Assembly (NCBI GenBank): GCA_008921705.1
Contig: VFFE01007724.1
Coordinates: 1,432,921 to 1,496,920, forward strand
Length of the DNA stretch: 64,000 bases
Direction of reading: 5' to 3'
DNA from: Burhinus oedicnemus
Taxonomy: Eukaryota > Chordata > Aves > Charadriiformes > Burhinidae
Under the pieces are notes generated by a model, which was given only the letters and a program-made list of their open reading frames with translations, searched no databases and had not been told where the DNA came from. The position numbers were made by a program, and so were the translations under genes. Below, one piece after another: positions 35,857-47,761 of this stretch. How positions within the stretch are numbered: the stretch's first letter is position 1; each line of letters opens with the position of its first letter.

Positions 35857-37657
35857 GTGAAGCCATGCAGGGGGAAAATCAGAAGGGCCAAAGCCCAAGC
35901 AGAACTCAGCTTGGCCACTGCGGTTAAGGATAATAAGAAGAGGTTCTTTCAGTATATCAATAGAAAAAGGAAGACTAGGGAAAATGTAGGCCCACTGATG
36001 AATGAGATGGGCGCCCTAGTGGTGGAAGCCACAGAGAAGGCGGAGTTACTGAATGCCTTCTTTTCTTCAGTCTTCACTGCTAAAGCTGTCCCTCATGAAT
36101 TCCAGACCCTGGAGGCAAGGGGGAAGGTCTGGAGAGAGGAAGCCTTTCCCTCAGTTGAGGAGGACTGGGTTAGAGACCACTTGGCCAACCTGGACACCCA
36201 TATGTCCATGGGCCCTGATGGGATGCACCTGCGAGTGCTGAGAGAGCTGGCAGATGTTATTGCTAGACCACTCTCCATCATCTTTGGAAGGTCATGGGGA
36301 ACAGGAGAGGTGCCTGGGGACTGGAAGAAGGCTGACATCACTCCAATCTTCAAGAAGGGCAAGAAGGACGACCCAGGGAACTACAGGTTGGTTGGTCTCA
36401 CCTCTGTCCCTGGGAAGGTTATGGAGCGACTGGTTCTGGATGTCATCTCCAAACACGTTGAAGAACAGGAAGTTATTGGAAGTGGTCAACATGGATTTAC
36501 CAAGGGTAAATCATGCTTGACCAATCTGATAGCCTTTTATGATGTTATATGTGGTTGGCTGGATGAGGGGAGAGCAGTGGATGTCATGTACCTTGACTTC
36601 AACAAGGGTTTTGACACTGTCTCCCATGACATCCTCATAAGGAAGCTGGGGAAGTGTGGGCTAGATGAGGAGACAGTGAGGTGGATTGAGAGCTGGCTGT
36701 GTGACAGAACTCAGAGGGTTGTGATTAATGGGGCAGTGTCAAGTTGGAGGCCTGTAACCAGTGGTGTCCCACAGGGGTCAATACTCAGTCCAATCTTGTT
36801 CAATCTATTCATCAACGACCTGGATGAGGGGACAGAGTGTATCCTCGGCAAGTTCGTTGATGATACCAAACTGGGAGGGGTGGCTGACACTCCAGAGGGC
36901 CGCGCTGCCATTCAGCGTGACCTGGACAGGCTGGAGTGCTGGGCAGAGAAGAATCTAATGAGGTTCAACAAGAGCAAGTGCAGGGTCCTGCACCTGGGGA
37001 GGAAGAATGCTTAGACACCGATATAGGTTAGGGGTGGACCTGCTGGAAAGCAGCTCTGAGGAGAAGGATCTGGGGCTGCTGGTAGATAGTAAATTATCCA
37101 TGAGGCAGCAATGTGCCCTTGTTGTCAGGAAGGCCAATGGAATCCTGGGCTGCCTAGGGAAGAGTGTGGCCAGTAGGTCGAGGGAGGTCATTCTCCCCCT
37201 CTACTTGGCACTGGTGAGGCCACAACTGGAATACTGTGTCCAGTTCTGGGCTCCCCAGCTCAAGCGGGACAGGGAACTACTGGAGAGAGTCCAGCGTAGG
37301 GCAGCAAAGATGACTGGGAAATTGGAGCACCTCCCTTATGAGGAAAGGCTGAGAGAGCTGGGACTCCAGAGCCTGGAGCAGAGAAGGCTGAGGGGAGACC
37401 TTATTCTTGCTGATAAGTATCTAAAGATTAGGTTGAAGGAGGATGGAGCCAGGCTCTTTCCAGTGGTTCCCAGTGACAGGACGAGGGGCAACGGGCACAA
37501 GCTGGAACGTTGGAAGTTCCATTCAAACCCGAGAAAAAACTTCTTTACGGTGAGGGTGCCAGAGCACTGGACCAGGCTGCCCAGGGAGGTTGTGGAGTCC
37601 CCTTCTCTGGAGATTTTCAAGACCCACCTGGATGCAGTCCTGAGTAATGTGCTCTAG
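35857..37657 (+). pseudogene. CR1 ORF2 reverse transcriptase and C-terminus, one frameshift
   Basis: The frame 35857-37014 (385 codons) is an almost complete reverse transcriptase: [20 protein letters not shown] before the palm, motif [10 protein letters not shown] at 36589-36615 (Gly where the family usually has Ala), motif B SGVPQG from 36760, then SILSPILF (Ser where the sister copy has Gly), and catalytic FVDD at 36853-36864. An extra T at 37011-37012 ends this frame early. The sister copy near 63.65 kb reads through the same place. The rest continues in 37007-37657 with [15 protein letters not shown] and the WTRLPREVVESPSLEIFKT terminus to a natural stop. The section 35600-35856 between endonuclease and polymerase is also shifted. 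Confidence 0.9.
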
Positions 37658-37742
37658 GCATTCCTGTATCAGCAGGGGAGTTGGACTAGATGATCCCTAG
37701 AGGTCCCTTCCAACTCTGAAAATTCCGTGATTCCGTGATTCC

Positions 37743-38314
37743 TTTAGAGGAAAGCAATACAAATCAAACACTATTAAAGCCTGGATGTTTGTAACTTAGT
37801 CCCTTTTCTTCTTATTCTCTAAGAAAGAGTCATTGATGCTGACTTTAAGTATTAATTTATGTTTTATACATATGTGTCTGAAAAAAACCTTATCTGGTTA
37901 AGAAGAAATCACTCATCTGTTTTCCAATGGTTTTGTCAGTTTATGAAAATTATGGTTCAGCTCCTGCAAGAAACTGCTGTTTTGTGTATTGTTCATTAGT
38001 TAATCAAAGAATCATTTTTAATGAAAGAACAGGATATAGGACAGAAGAGCATTAGGTCTCTTTTTTTTGTTTGTTTATTTCTATATGTAATACTTCATAC
38101 TGGCAAAGAAGGGTATTTGAAATTTATCTCAGAAATCCAGACAAAGAACAAATCTAGAAAAAAATCTAGGCTGATGAAGAAAGTGATTGATGAATAGAAA
38201 CAGTCAATTGGGAAGAAAAAAAAAGGAAATCTTCCACTAATGTGGCTATTTCCTGTATGATTCCTAAGGACAAGTTGCCAGTCTTTTGTTCTTTGGTATC
38301 TTTATCAACAGAAC
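37743..38314. other. Unassigned DNA
   Basis: I see no gene or repeat family in this stretch; there is only a T-rich run near 38061-38069. Confidence 0.5.
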
Positions 38315-38560
38315 ATAAAGATATTGCTGACAAAGTTCACAAATGTCACAAAAACTGGTGGAGGAGGAAGTAATGACAGATCGTATCAGCAGAACCGTCA
38401 CACTGCACGGGTAGCTGACCTTATGTTTTGTGCTTTAATTCAAATAAATGCAAGGTCATGCACCCAGAAACAAGAAAAAGGTCATATTTGTAGTATGAGA
38501 GGGCTACCACTACTTTGGAAAACAATTACTTTAAGAAGGATGAAGCAGCCATGTGAGATA
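38315..38560 (+). repeat. Ancient CR1-like LINE relic
   Basis: The order 'GACAAAGTTCACAAATGTCAC' (decayed F-A-D-D-T region), 'GGTAGCTGACCTTATG' and 'AAATAAATGCAAGGTCATGCACCCAG' parallels the CR1 stretch that follows the aspartate motif (compare 36850-37005). It is heavily diverged, with a frame open only by chance. The right end is uncertain. Confidence 0.5.
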
Positions 38561-41500
38561 ATGTATGGAACATGGATTTTCAGAACGTGCATGTATGTTT
38601 CTATTATTTCATGGATAAATTGGGAAACGTCAAATATACTTTTGTATGCACTGTGGAAATCATTGTTGAGTGTCCACTTTTGGTAACTAACTCAAGAAAA
38701 GATTAGTAAATATTATAAATTGTTCAGAAGATAAAAGAAATAGTAATAGATGAAAAAATATCTCTGTCTTATTTATGAGTTAGGAATTGTCAAAGAAACC
38801 ACCAGAGCCTGCTGGAATTATTAAAAACAGAATATTACCATTAGAAAAGCTGAATTTCAGTGTAAAAATAAACACCTGATTTACCCATGGGTGTAGTCTA
38901 CTGTATATTTGTCTTGGCTTAACATGCCTATGGCTCCTGCATTAGACAGTGGGATTTGGTTGTTTATTTGTTTCTATTTTGAAAAGCTAAAAATAAAGTC
39001 TGGAAGTCTTTACAGAGTTAAGATTCGCTTTCAGATTCTGTGATGATAGAAAAGGGACTATCAAAAAATCCTATGCTTGGCATTATGATAGATAAATTCA
39101 TACACAAGTAGATCAGAATGGTCCCTCTGAAAGTTCCAGTGGTTGTAAATGCTTAAAATGCTCTAATAATATGACAGAGTTTACACTGAAATGTAAAACT
39201 TTGCTTTAAATGAAACAAAACCAGAAAGGGAATATTTTTTGGAAGTGAGGTAGATTCACAGGAGATTAATTTATTACAGGATCTTGAAGAAGGGCTAAAT
39301 ATCACCTTTTTTTCATCCCAGCCTCCTCTTTCTCTTTACTTTAGTAGATTTTCCTTTCTTCCCATCACATCTTCCAGTATCTCAGCCTGCCACAGTTAGT
39401 CATTATTTTATTACATGTTGTCACTCATTTTCTCCTCCTCATTCCCACTTGATGTCTAATAATCCTGTCATAATATCAGAATAAAATATAGAACAGGAAA
39501 GAGGAAATATTTCTTTCTCATGTTCCATATTTTCTGTAGGTGCTGCCAGCTCCTGCTGGCTTGCCATTCATGTTGTCCTCAAGATGTTCAGTCTTGAGAT
39601 GATTCAGCAGAGCTGGTCTGGGAGAAAATTCCTGTAGGAGGGCTTCCTGAAGGACGAGGCAATAATGCTGTTATGTAGCAGCTTTGCAGTTGAACCTAAG
39701 AAATACTTTCATGCTACAGAATGGTCCTTTTAAATTCTGAAATACAGTTTTTTGCTCACTCACAGTAATGAAGAGCTGTGTATCATGCAAGTGGGAAATG
39801 AACAGTTGAACAAGCATTTTGGTAAGTGAAATAGATTAACTTCAAGGAAGAGTAAAACTGATATGAGGAGATGGGAAGAGGGGGTGAATGAATGGAGAAA
39901 TATCAAAATGTTTCATAATCCGTTCATATCCAATGGACTCAATGCAGTTCAAGTATTCCTGAATTACAACCAAGGTATTTGTGTTAACTCATGCTGTTGC
40001 TTGATGCGGTCAGGCACTCACCCTGTGTGGACATAACTTAATTACCTCAACAGTTTTTTATTTCTATATCAGAAACAGTTAAAAGTATGTCATGGATAGG
40101 GCTCCACTATGTCTAAATTTGCAAGCAGGGTATACAAATAGGAGCCAATTTGTAGAGCGATCAGTTGACGCTGTGATCCCAGTCACTGCTCTGCACATAT
40201 TTCAGAAGGTCTTTGCTTCTGACTAATTCTAGCCCATTCATGTAGACCAAATGCTCCATGAGCTGGTGGAGCACATCACATGCAGTTCTGGAGCACATCT
40301 TCTAGTTCATTTCCATCTGATTTCATCCAGCTCGTGGCACTCAAGTCATTGTGTGGTATGAACCAAAGCATGGTAGGTGACCAGCGATGACCAGGAGATC
40401 CACTTCAAAAGTGAACTCCTGTTCTGAACTGAAACACTAAGGGGTACATCACAACTGTATACCAAGAATACAAATTACATTCATATGACACAAATCATAT
40501 TTTCTGTTATGAGTATATTACTGATCTAAGTACTAAAACAACAATGTTTGCACTAAGGGGAAGGGAAAAGGCAAAAAGTCAGTAAACCTTTACCAGTAAG
40601 TCAAATAGTCAATGCTATCAATTTCACTTACATTATAAAGTTTTAAAAACTTATTTGGAAAATATGGAATTCAAGGAGAAAGGGATGTGGAGATATTGAT
40701 GTGGCATTGCTTTTTTCAAACAAAGAGGTTCTTGAACAAAAATTTATCAAATGAGATAAGAAATTGTGCTAGGCTATATTTACACTAAATTTTGCATGGA
40801 GAATGCTGTGTAAATTGGATTATTACATACACTTTTTTAAAAATTTATTTATTTCCTTAAACTTGCTTTGTGTACCAGATTTTACACTCTTAAACCACCG
40901 TAAGGGCCATAAACTATACCCCAATGATAACTTACGTTCATAACAATAGGGTTAAGTTTTGGAGTCTTTAAGCCATTGGCAAAGAAATGTTACAGTTTTC
41001 AAAGAAAAGTTTTGGAATTTTGACTTGTGCTTTTTATGAATAAATAAAAAATCATTTCATGAAAGAATACATCCTTCTGAAACACTAAAATGGTGTGCCT
41101 CCTATTCTCTGCAAGTCAATAAAATCACAGTCGTTAGAGTTGGAGAAGCTATCAGCCAGCTATCTGTAAAAATTAATGTACAGTATCAAAGAGTTTATAG
41201 GAAAAAACGTTAATTAAGTGTGTTCAAGTTCATTTAATTCATTCAATTTTTCTGTGAAATCATATTAAATGAGAACTAAAGGTTTTTGACTTCACTATTG
41301 GAACTCCACAAATAAACGTACTTTACACTTTATAGTGTAATGTAATATATAAAAATATGTTTCGTTAACCATGACTGAGTTCATTTCTCATGTATACACT
41401 CATATGTTCAGATTCTTTAGCCTTAATCAGACTATAAAGGCAGTATATTGTAGGGTTAATTTAGCTTCTTTATCTCCTAAATATTGCAGAACAGAGCACT

Positions 41501-44500
41501 TTTCTGTCAACACCAAGACTGATTACTACGCCTTGATAGAAGTTCCTTAGATCAGACATACCTGTATAAATAAACACTCAGTCTCTAGAAGAAAATTATA
41601 GTGCATCATGCAGATAGCATTGGTAATTATTCGGAATGCCTTTACCTGTTAAGAAACCTAAACAAGGAATCCTAAAATAAAATACATGCACAGGATAATT
41701 TGCACTACTTATAGACTATTTACCTGGGTAACACTTTGTTCAGTTGTAATTATCTTCTGAAATACTTTATGAAGTAGTGTCTTAGTCAAAAGCATAATGA
41801 AGCAAATTCTAGGACTATCATTCATTCATTAGAGGAATGAGAAATTTAGAATTACCATATCTCAGATTGGCAGTAATGTGCAAAAATACTAATTTGAAAC
41901 TTGAGCATAAACATGTTGCCCTGACTTCAGACTGGCCAGGAGACTTTTCATGTTTTGGAATGGGTTTTTCTCTTGCTGACAGAGCAGCAAGGTGTTGACC
42001 AAACACATTCCAGGTCCTTTTTCCTCCTATTTAGAATACACTTGCTATTCCTGTTACTGCTTCTAGCACGAATAGGTTACAGGCATTTAGACTCATTCAA
42101 AGGTTCTAGTAAAGCACAGATGGATTTTAAAACTCCACTTAAGCTAGCTAGTCCTGGTGATGTCTCTCTTAGCATGACTTTGAATGACCCCTTATCTTAC
42201 AGAACCATTTAATTGCTACCCTGTTCACAGGCATAGGACTTGGAGTAAGGATAACTATAGTACAATGTGTGACTTGGGCCAGTTTATTCATTAGAAATTA
42301 TACTGCTAACAAAGTAATGACACCTGTTTTTCTGCTACTTCTGGAAGGGAGGAAGAGGAGGGGGAGTCAAAAAAAGAAACTGTTTGAAACAACAAATGAG
42401 ACTGTAATACAAATTATTGCCTAAATTCTTAATTTGATTGTCTTAAACAGAAAATCTATCAAGTTCATCTGTAAAGATACATTTTAGTGCCCTAAGTAAC
42501 TGGAATTGCTATTTTTACATCTTAGGCACTACATCATTAAATAGAACCAAATGGTGTAACTACTGCATTTTTCTGTTCAGTTGTGTGCGTTTATTCACTT
42601 TCTGCCTGTAGAAGCCCACAAATACCACTTCACCTCTACACAGGTCTGTCCCTTCAGAAGACCGTAACATGGTCTAAGGACCAATTCTGCCACCACGTGC
42701 TCTCAGACAAACATATTGCAAAAAAGAGAATAAGAATTCACTCTTCTGATACGTAGTTCAAAAAGCTAAGTAGAATTGTCATCACAAAATTGCAGTGTCT
42801 TTGTCAGATATACTTTAATCTTCATCCTCTGTTTTTGTTAAATATTGCCAGTTCAAATAAGATTGTAATTATGGTCTCAAAATGTAGTTTAAGACCACTT
42901 AGAGGAATATTATACACCAACCCTGAAAATCCTTTTTAAAAAACCCTCAAAATATTGGGCTTTAACTTCCAACAGCTTCATGAATTTCTTGTTTGTTTTA
43001 AACAACCCATTAGCAAAATGGATGCTCATGTGACTTCTAGAAAATATTTTAAAAATTATAATGAAATTCCTATAGTATGAATGCATGCACTTACATATAG
43101 AAATGTTTGCAAGCAAGTGTAAGCAACCTATAAACTCATTTAAGAAAATGTCACCAGGGAAGTGATAAGTAAATGAGATAGGAATGCAAATCCAAATGTT
43201 ACATCCTAAAGCCTTGTAGAGATACTAAGCAAGTTCTAAATGTTTGTGAGGAGTATATACACTGAATCACAGACACCAGAAGGCGTGTCCTTGAGATACA
43301 TGGTGCTTCTCCTGATGAAAATGAGGTTTGCTGTACCAAGCTTGCTCTAGTGCAACTGCCATGAAGGAGCTCTTTCCCTTCCCAAACAGCTCCCAAAAAA
43401 CCAGTATCACTCCAACTGCTCAACTCCCTCATCTGTTTTGTCCTCTCTGGAAGCATATCTTGGCTCTCATTATCTGATCAAAACAAGTAAATACAGGTAC
43501 AGAAACTTCTCTGCTTAATGGTCTTAAAATACCAGGCATGTATAGCAGAAGTGGAATACCTTGGCATCAGGGAAAACCCAGGAGTCTGCTATATACTCTG
43601 CAAACATGTCTTCTTCCATTTTACTTATGTATCTTTCAAGTTGACATGATTATTTATTTTTCAGTTATTGGTGGCTTTGACAGTCTCAGAGTTTGTGTGC
43701 CAGGCTTTCTGTGGTGGGATGCAAGAATCACTTTTCCTAAGCCTTATTTAATCAATTTCATAGAAAGTTAGTGGGCCTTTTCCTAGTTTTACAAGAGACT
43801 CTGGATAAGAACCAGAAAGGCACATATATCTTGAATTAAACTGAGAAGGAAATTAGCTTTGCAAAACTCCCTCACTAAAGTGCATACGAAACTAGAAAAT
43901 TGTGTGTAGTGGTGTTTGGTAAGTAACTTATTTAGGCATCTCAGCATTCAGCAGGGAAGCTCTGGACATGGTAGAATCATTTAAGTGTGAAGTTAACCCC
44001 TTTACTTATGTTACAAATGAGCAAACAGTCTAGTTTACATGCCCACAACTTGCCAGTTCAACAAACCATATACATAAAAAACCAAAACATGACAAGTCTT
44101 GCCCGCAAGTCTTGTTAGTTATTTCATCATTTCAGAAATGGGAGATCCATGGGGAAAGACTATGCAAGTCATGTGGTTTAAGTCAAATTAGCATCAAAAT
44201 GATTTATTGATTTATTAATGACAGATACTTAGCTCGCAGTAGCTGAATTATACATTCAGGATCAATATCAATACTACAGCAGATAAATTACAATACTGGA
44301 TGATTAAAAACTTTATAAACACTTTCAGATCTCTGAATACCTTTCTAAAACTAATGCCAGAAAGTTCTAATCACCTCCACCACCACACACTGCACACACA
44401 CTCAGACAGACACACGGACACACTGAGTTGCATGCACAGCCCGCACACGCGCAGGCCACGGGGGATAGAAGCGCACGCACTCTCTCTCCTGTCCCCTACT

Positions 44501-46499
44501 TGTACATCCCTCTCACAGCAGACATGCGCACTTTCTACCATGTGAACACATGCTTCTCTGTTGTTCACATTACACAGGACAACTTCCATCCAGACATCCC
44601 TTTTACTTTGGAACCAGTGGGAGAATCAAGGTATCCATGAGACACTATGCTTAAATGAGGCTTATTAGCTCCTGTGAAATCACACCAAAAATAGTCCTTA
44701 GCTGTTTTTCTGCATGACTCTGCTCTACCATGAAGACAAATAAACTCAAAATTTCTGGCACTGCTGTTCAGTGCATGGAATAGACATCCCTTTGTGTACA
44801 TAATTTTCATCAGACTGTTTTAGGGCATGGATTCCTCACCACACCCAAGTATTAGGCACCACACTAAGGAGCTAAATTTCCCTTGCAGAGCTCGCTTAGC
44901 AGAGCTGTAGCAGCCGCGGGGCCTCAGAGCTAGGCTGTACCTGTGTTTTGTGTGAAAGGCAGGGCAGCAGGCGACTCCCCTCAGCCCTCTATTTGGCACG
45001 TCCATGCAGTGTCAAGCATAACTGAGTCTTGTATGCAGAGCCTGACAGTAGCTTTTATTATATCTGGAGCAATATAGATTTGAATTCAAGCAAATAACCT
45101 TTTTTCTTTGAAAAATTTCATTAATAATGGCATTTTTTGTCATATACAATAAAGTTTAATTGCACTGTTTAAAGCCCCACAGTGCTTACATTAAACTGAT
45201 TTTATTCTAAATGGCAAGTCAATGGGTTTAAAACCAAATTGCATTTGCAGACTTTTATGCCAGTATTTCTCTTACTTAATATTGTAAATGATGCTTTATT
45301 TGAAAATGTTCTCTGTTTACCAAAATTATTATGCAAAAAAAATAAACATTCTAACATGTATGCAGAAGACATTTAAATGGCATTTGTAAATCAGAGACTC
45401 AATTTGGAAAAATGTATGCCACATAACTGAATATAGACTGAAAAAATCATATACAGTACTACTCTGAATACACTTTGGTTTGGGAAAAACAGTATTTGTA
45501 TTCTTATCCCCAATCAGAATATATATAAAGGGGACCCCAGTAATCAATTTAAAAGTGCCACTTCCCATTTCCAAATTTTTCCTCTTATCCCATCTCTTCT
45601 TTCAAGATCATTTGAAACCTTATCTACGTATTACATCCATAAATCTCTGGCCAAATATTCTGGCATTTGTCAAAACAAGCTGCTGTCTCCATAAGGGATG
45701 GTGCGGGTATGGGGGTAATAAGAGAAAGTCCAGTAGGCTTGGAAAGTGAAAGACACAGTTTTTCTCACAAAATTCCTCTTTCCTGACTTTGAGACAAAAA
45801 GATTGTCTTTCCTAGGGCTTTGACACATCTTGAGAGTTAGCAAAACTCCTGACACTTTGGTGTGGTCTTGGGGTGTGAATTCTATACGCTGCCTCACTTA
45901 GACAAAGTGAACACTGATAATTTTAGGCCTGGCTTCAAAACTGCATCAATATATAAACATAACCCCTATGTAGTATTAGAACCATTCTTCAAGTAGATTG
46001 ACTAAATGGTCTTACCCTGACCAATGATCAAACACTGGAAATGTATAGGTCATTACAGAAGATAACTGCAGAAAATGGTAGATAACGTTATGGGTTTTGT
46101 TTACTCAAGATACCTGTTGCAACATACAGTGGTAACCTTTGGCTGATAAATGAGGGATAACATTTTAAATAATCATGGACACTGCTAGGCGTTTTTAAAA
46201 ATACTTTCCCACTCACCTAGTCCTTCATCAGTTTCAAAATTACTTTTTTTTTACTGAAACTTTTTCTTGGATACTCAAGAGAATGCTGATTTAACATTAA
46301 AGTCTTTCTAAAATAATAATTCAAAAAGCACTTGTAGGACAGGGATTATAAGCAAACTGACTTTAGACTTTTGTAAATGCCTCAAAATCAGAGTAGAATG
46401 GTATTAGATCTGTGGAAAACTCAGTTCTACTTGTCAAGAGATTTAAATGGTTTCATGGCCATGGGGTTTTTATTCAGCTCACACTGCGCACTTACACAC
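38561..46499. other. Unassigned, mostly AT-rich DNA (about 7.9 kb)
   Basis: No gene recognised. It contains a strong acceptor-like signal with a short frame at 43665-43771 (see findings), a CA-rich and CpG-bearing stretch at 44374-44480, and a GC-rich block at 44870-45010. Confidence 0.5.
44374..44480 (+). repeat. Imperfect CA-rich simple repeat with CpG cluster
   Basis: CACA-type repeats with CAGACA and CACGGACA interruptions are followed by CCGCACACGCGCAGG and GCGCACGCAC. CpG density here is unusual for the window. Confidence 0.75.
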
Positions 46500-46832
46500 T
46501 CCCAGTTCCACTTCTCTTGCTTTGAGCTCTGTTCATAAATCATATGCTCCAACTTCCTGAACATCTCCAAGTTTATCAATGTCTTTCTTGTATTTGGGGA
46601 ACCAAAAACTGGAACAATATTCCAGGAGTGGTCTATCGAGTGCTGAGTAGAGATGGGGATGGTGACATCCCTTAGTCTCCTGGCTGTGCTCATGGTCGTA
46701 CAGCCCGGGATGCCGTTAGCCTATCGTGCTGCCTGGGTTCAACGCTCCAGCTTGTGCCCAGAGGATCCCAGGGGCCTATTCAGCAAAGCTGCTCCCCAGG
46801 CAGGTGGTGACCAGCCTGTATCACCACAGGGT
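46500..46832 (-). mobile_element. CR1 LINE fragment, old copy
   Basis: On the plus strand this is a reverse-complement CR1: 'AATGTCTTTCTTGTATTTGGG', 'ATATTCCAGGAGTGGTCTA', 'AGTGCTGAGTAGAGATGGGG' and 'TGCCGTTAGCCTATCGTGCTG'. It matches the ORF2 C-terminal region of the other copies but lacks the 3' tail. Frames are broken. Confidence 0.85.
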
Positions 46833-46836
46833 GAAA

Positions 46837-46921
46837 TGTAATATGTAATATATAATATGTAATATGTGTATGTATATGTAATCAATATATGTAATATGTA
46901 ATATGTATATATGATATGTAA
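46837..46921 (+). repeat. (TAATATG)n-type AT microsatellite
   Basis: Irregular TAATATG, TATATG and TGTATG units directly follow the CR1 relic. Confidence 0.9.
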
Positions 46922-47349
46922 TTCTACAGACAGTTAAAAATCTATAGACCTGTGATATCTTTTCCACTGTGGGAAGTTTATTGCTAACAAAAAACCCCAA
47001 AAATTTGCTTTTCGTAAACCTGTCTTTTCTGATACTGGCAGACAAGAGAAAATCAGTGCTGCAGAAATATTCAACTTCATGTGCAATTGTGCTATTAAGA
47101 ATAACAATTGCAACATCACTGAGGGTGAGTTATTACATTCCCAATAGACCCATCACTAAAATCACCAGTTGTCATACATGCAATGTCATAGGAAGTATCC
47201 TCACAAGCCTTAATGTGCAGTTGCCAGGACTGGTGGGAAATGAAATTAATTGCCTGTGTAGATGGTGAAGCTCATTACTACAAGAAGAAATTTAGGCTCT
47301 CAAAATAAAAAATACCAAAAGGGATTGAATATTCATTTGAATTACCAAG
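46922..47349. other. Unassigned DNA
   Basis: I see no gene or repeat between the microsatellite and the solo LTR. Confidence 0.5.
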
Positions 47350-47354
47350 AATTG
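47350..47354 (+). repeat. Target-site duplication AATTG, left copy
   Basis: Directly precedes the TGTCCTGG start of the LTR and matches 47757-47761 exactly. Confidence 0.9.
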
Positions 47355-47756
47355 TGTCCTGGTTTCGGCTGGGATATGGTTAATTTTCACAAGAAGCTGG
47401 GGGACACACAGCCGGGATGGCTGATCCAAGCTGGCCAAGGGGATATTTGATACCATGTGATGTCATGCTCAGTATATAGCTGGAGAAGTTGACCGGGGTG
47501 TGGGAATTGTTCCTTGGGAGCAGACTGGGCATTGGGTGGTGAGAAATTGCACTGTATATCACTCGCTCTGTATGTTCTTTTATCAGTATGATTGTTGTTT
47601 TCCTCTTTCCTTTGCTGTTCTGTTAAACTGTCTTTATCCCAACCCACAAGTTTTGCCTGGTTCTTGCAATTCTCCTCCCCGTCCCATGGGTGGGAGGGGG
47701 ACAGTGAGCAAGTGGCCATGTGGTTCTCTGTCGCTGGCTGGGGCTAAACCACGACA
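47355..47756 (+). mobile_element. Solo LTR of an avian endogenous retrovirus (402 bp)
   Basis: It starts TGTCCTGG and ends CCACGACA, a 7-of-8 inverted repeat, and is bracketed by perfect AATTG duplications. This is a complete integration footprint. A TATA-like GTATATAGC lies near 47471. The 5' text (TTTCGGCTGGGATATGGTTAA) belongs to a bird LTR family I recognise in general terms, and its short length suggests an internally deleted variant. No viral coding sequence is present, so it is the product of LTR-LTR recombination. The 5-bp duplication is compatible with ERVL-type elements. Confidence 0.9.
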
Positions 47757-47761
47757 AATTG
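47757..47761 (+). repeat. Target-site duplication AATTG, right copy
   Basis: Exact repeat of 47350-47354 immediately after the CA end of the LTR. Confidence 0.9.

Larger units (their letters stand above)
34486..37742 (+). mobile_element. CR1 LINE, longest copy in the window (about 3.3 kb)
   Basis: It runs from a leader segment (GCAGGTCACCAGGCATGCTGG near 34535, GGGCTTTAAACGAGG near 34628) through endonuclease and reverse transcriptase to a tail ending in ATTCCGTG repeats at about 37722-37742. Most of ORF1 is absent, so it is 5'-truncated relative to a full CR1 of about 4.5 kb. It is closely similar to the minus-strand copy at 62953-64000, including the ATTCCGTG tail variant, which suggests a relatively young subfamily. 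Confidence 0.95.

Noticed and set aside
38324..38686. 120-codon plus-strand frame
   Set aside because: It begins within an ancient CR1-like relic and is out of any CR1 frame; judged a chance opening.
43980..44060. Possible further MIR-like relic
   Set aside because: Only a loose match to the 'ACTTGCC' and 'AAATGAGCAAAC' blocks; too weak to list.
46837..46921. Regularly spaced AT repeats as a possible CRISPR-like array
   Set aside because: Units are only 5-8 bases with no spacers, so this is a simple microsatellite.
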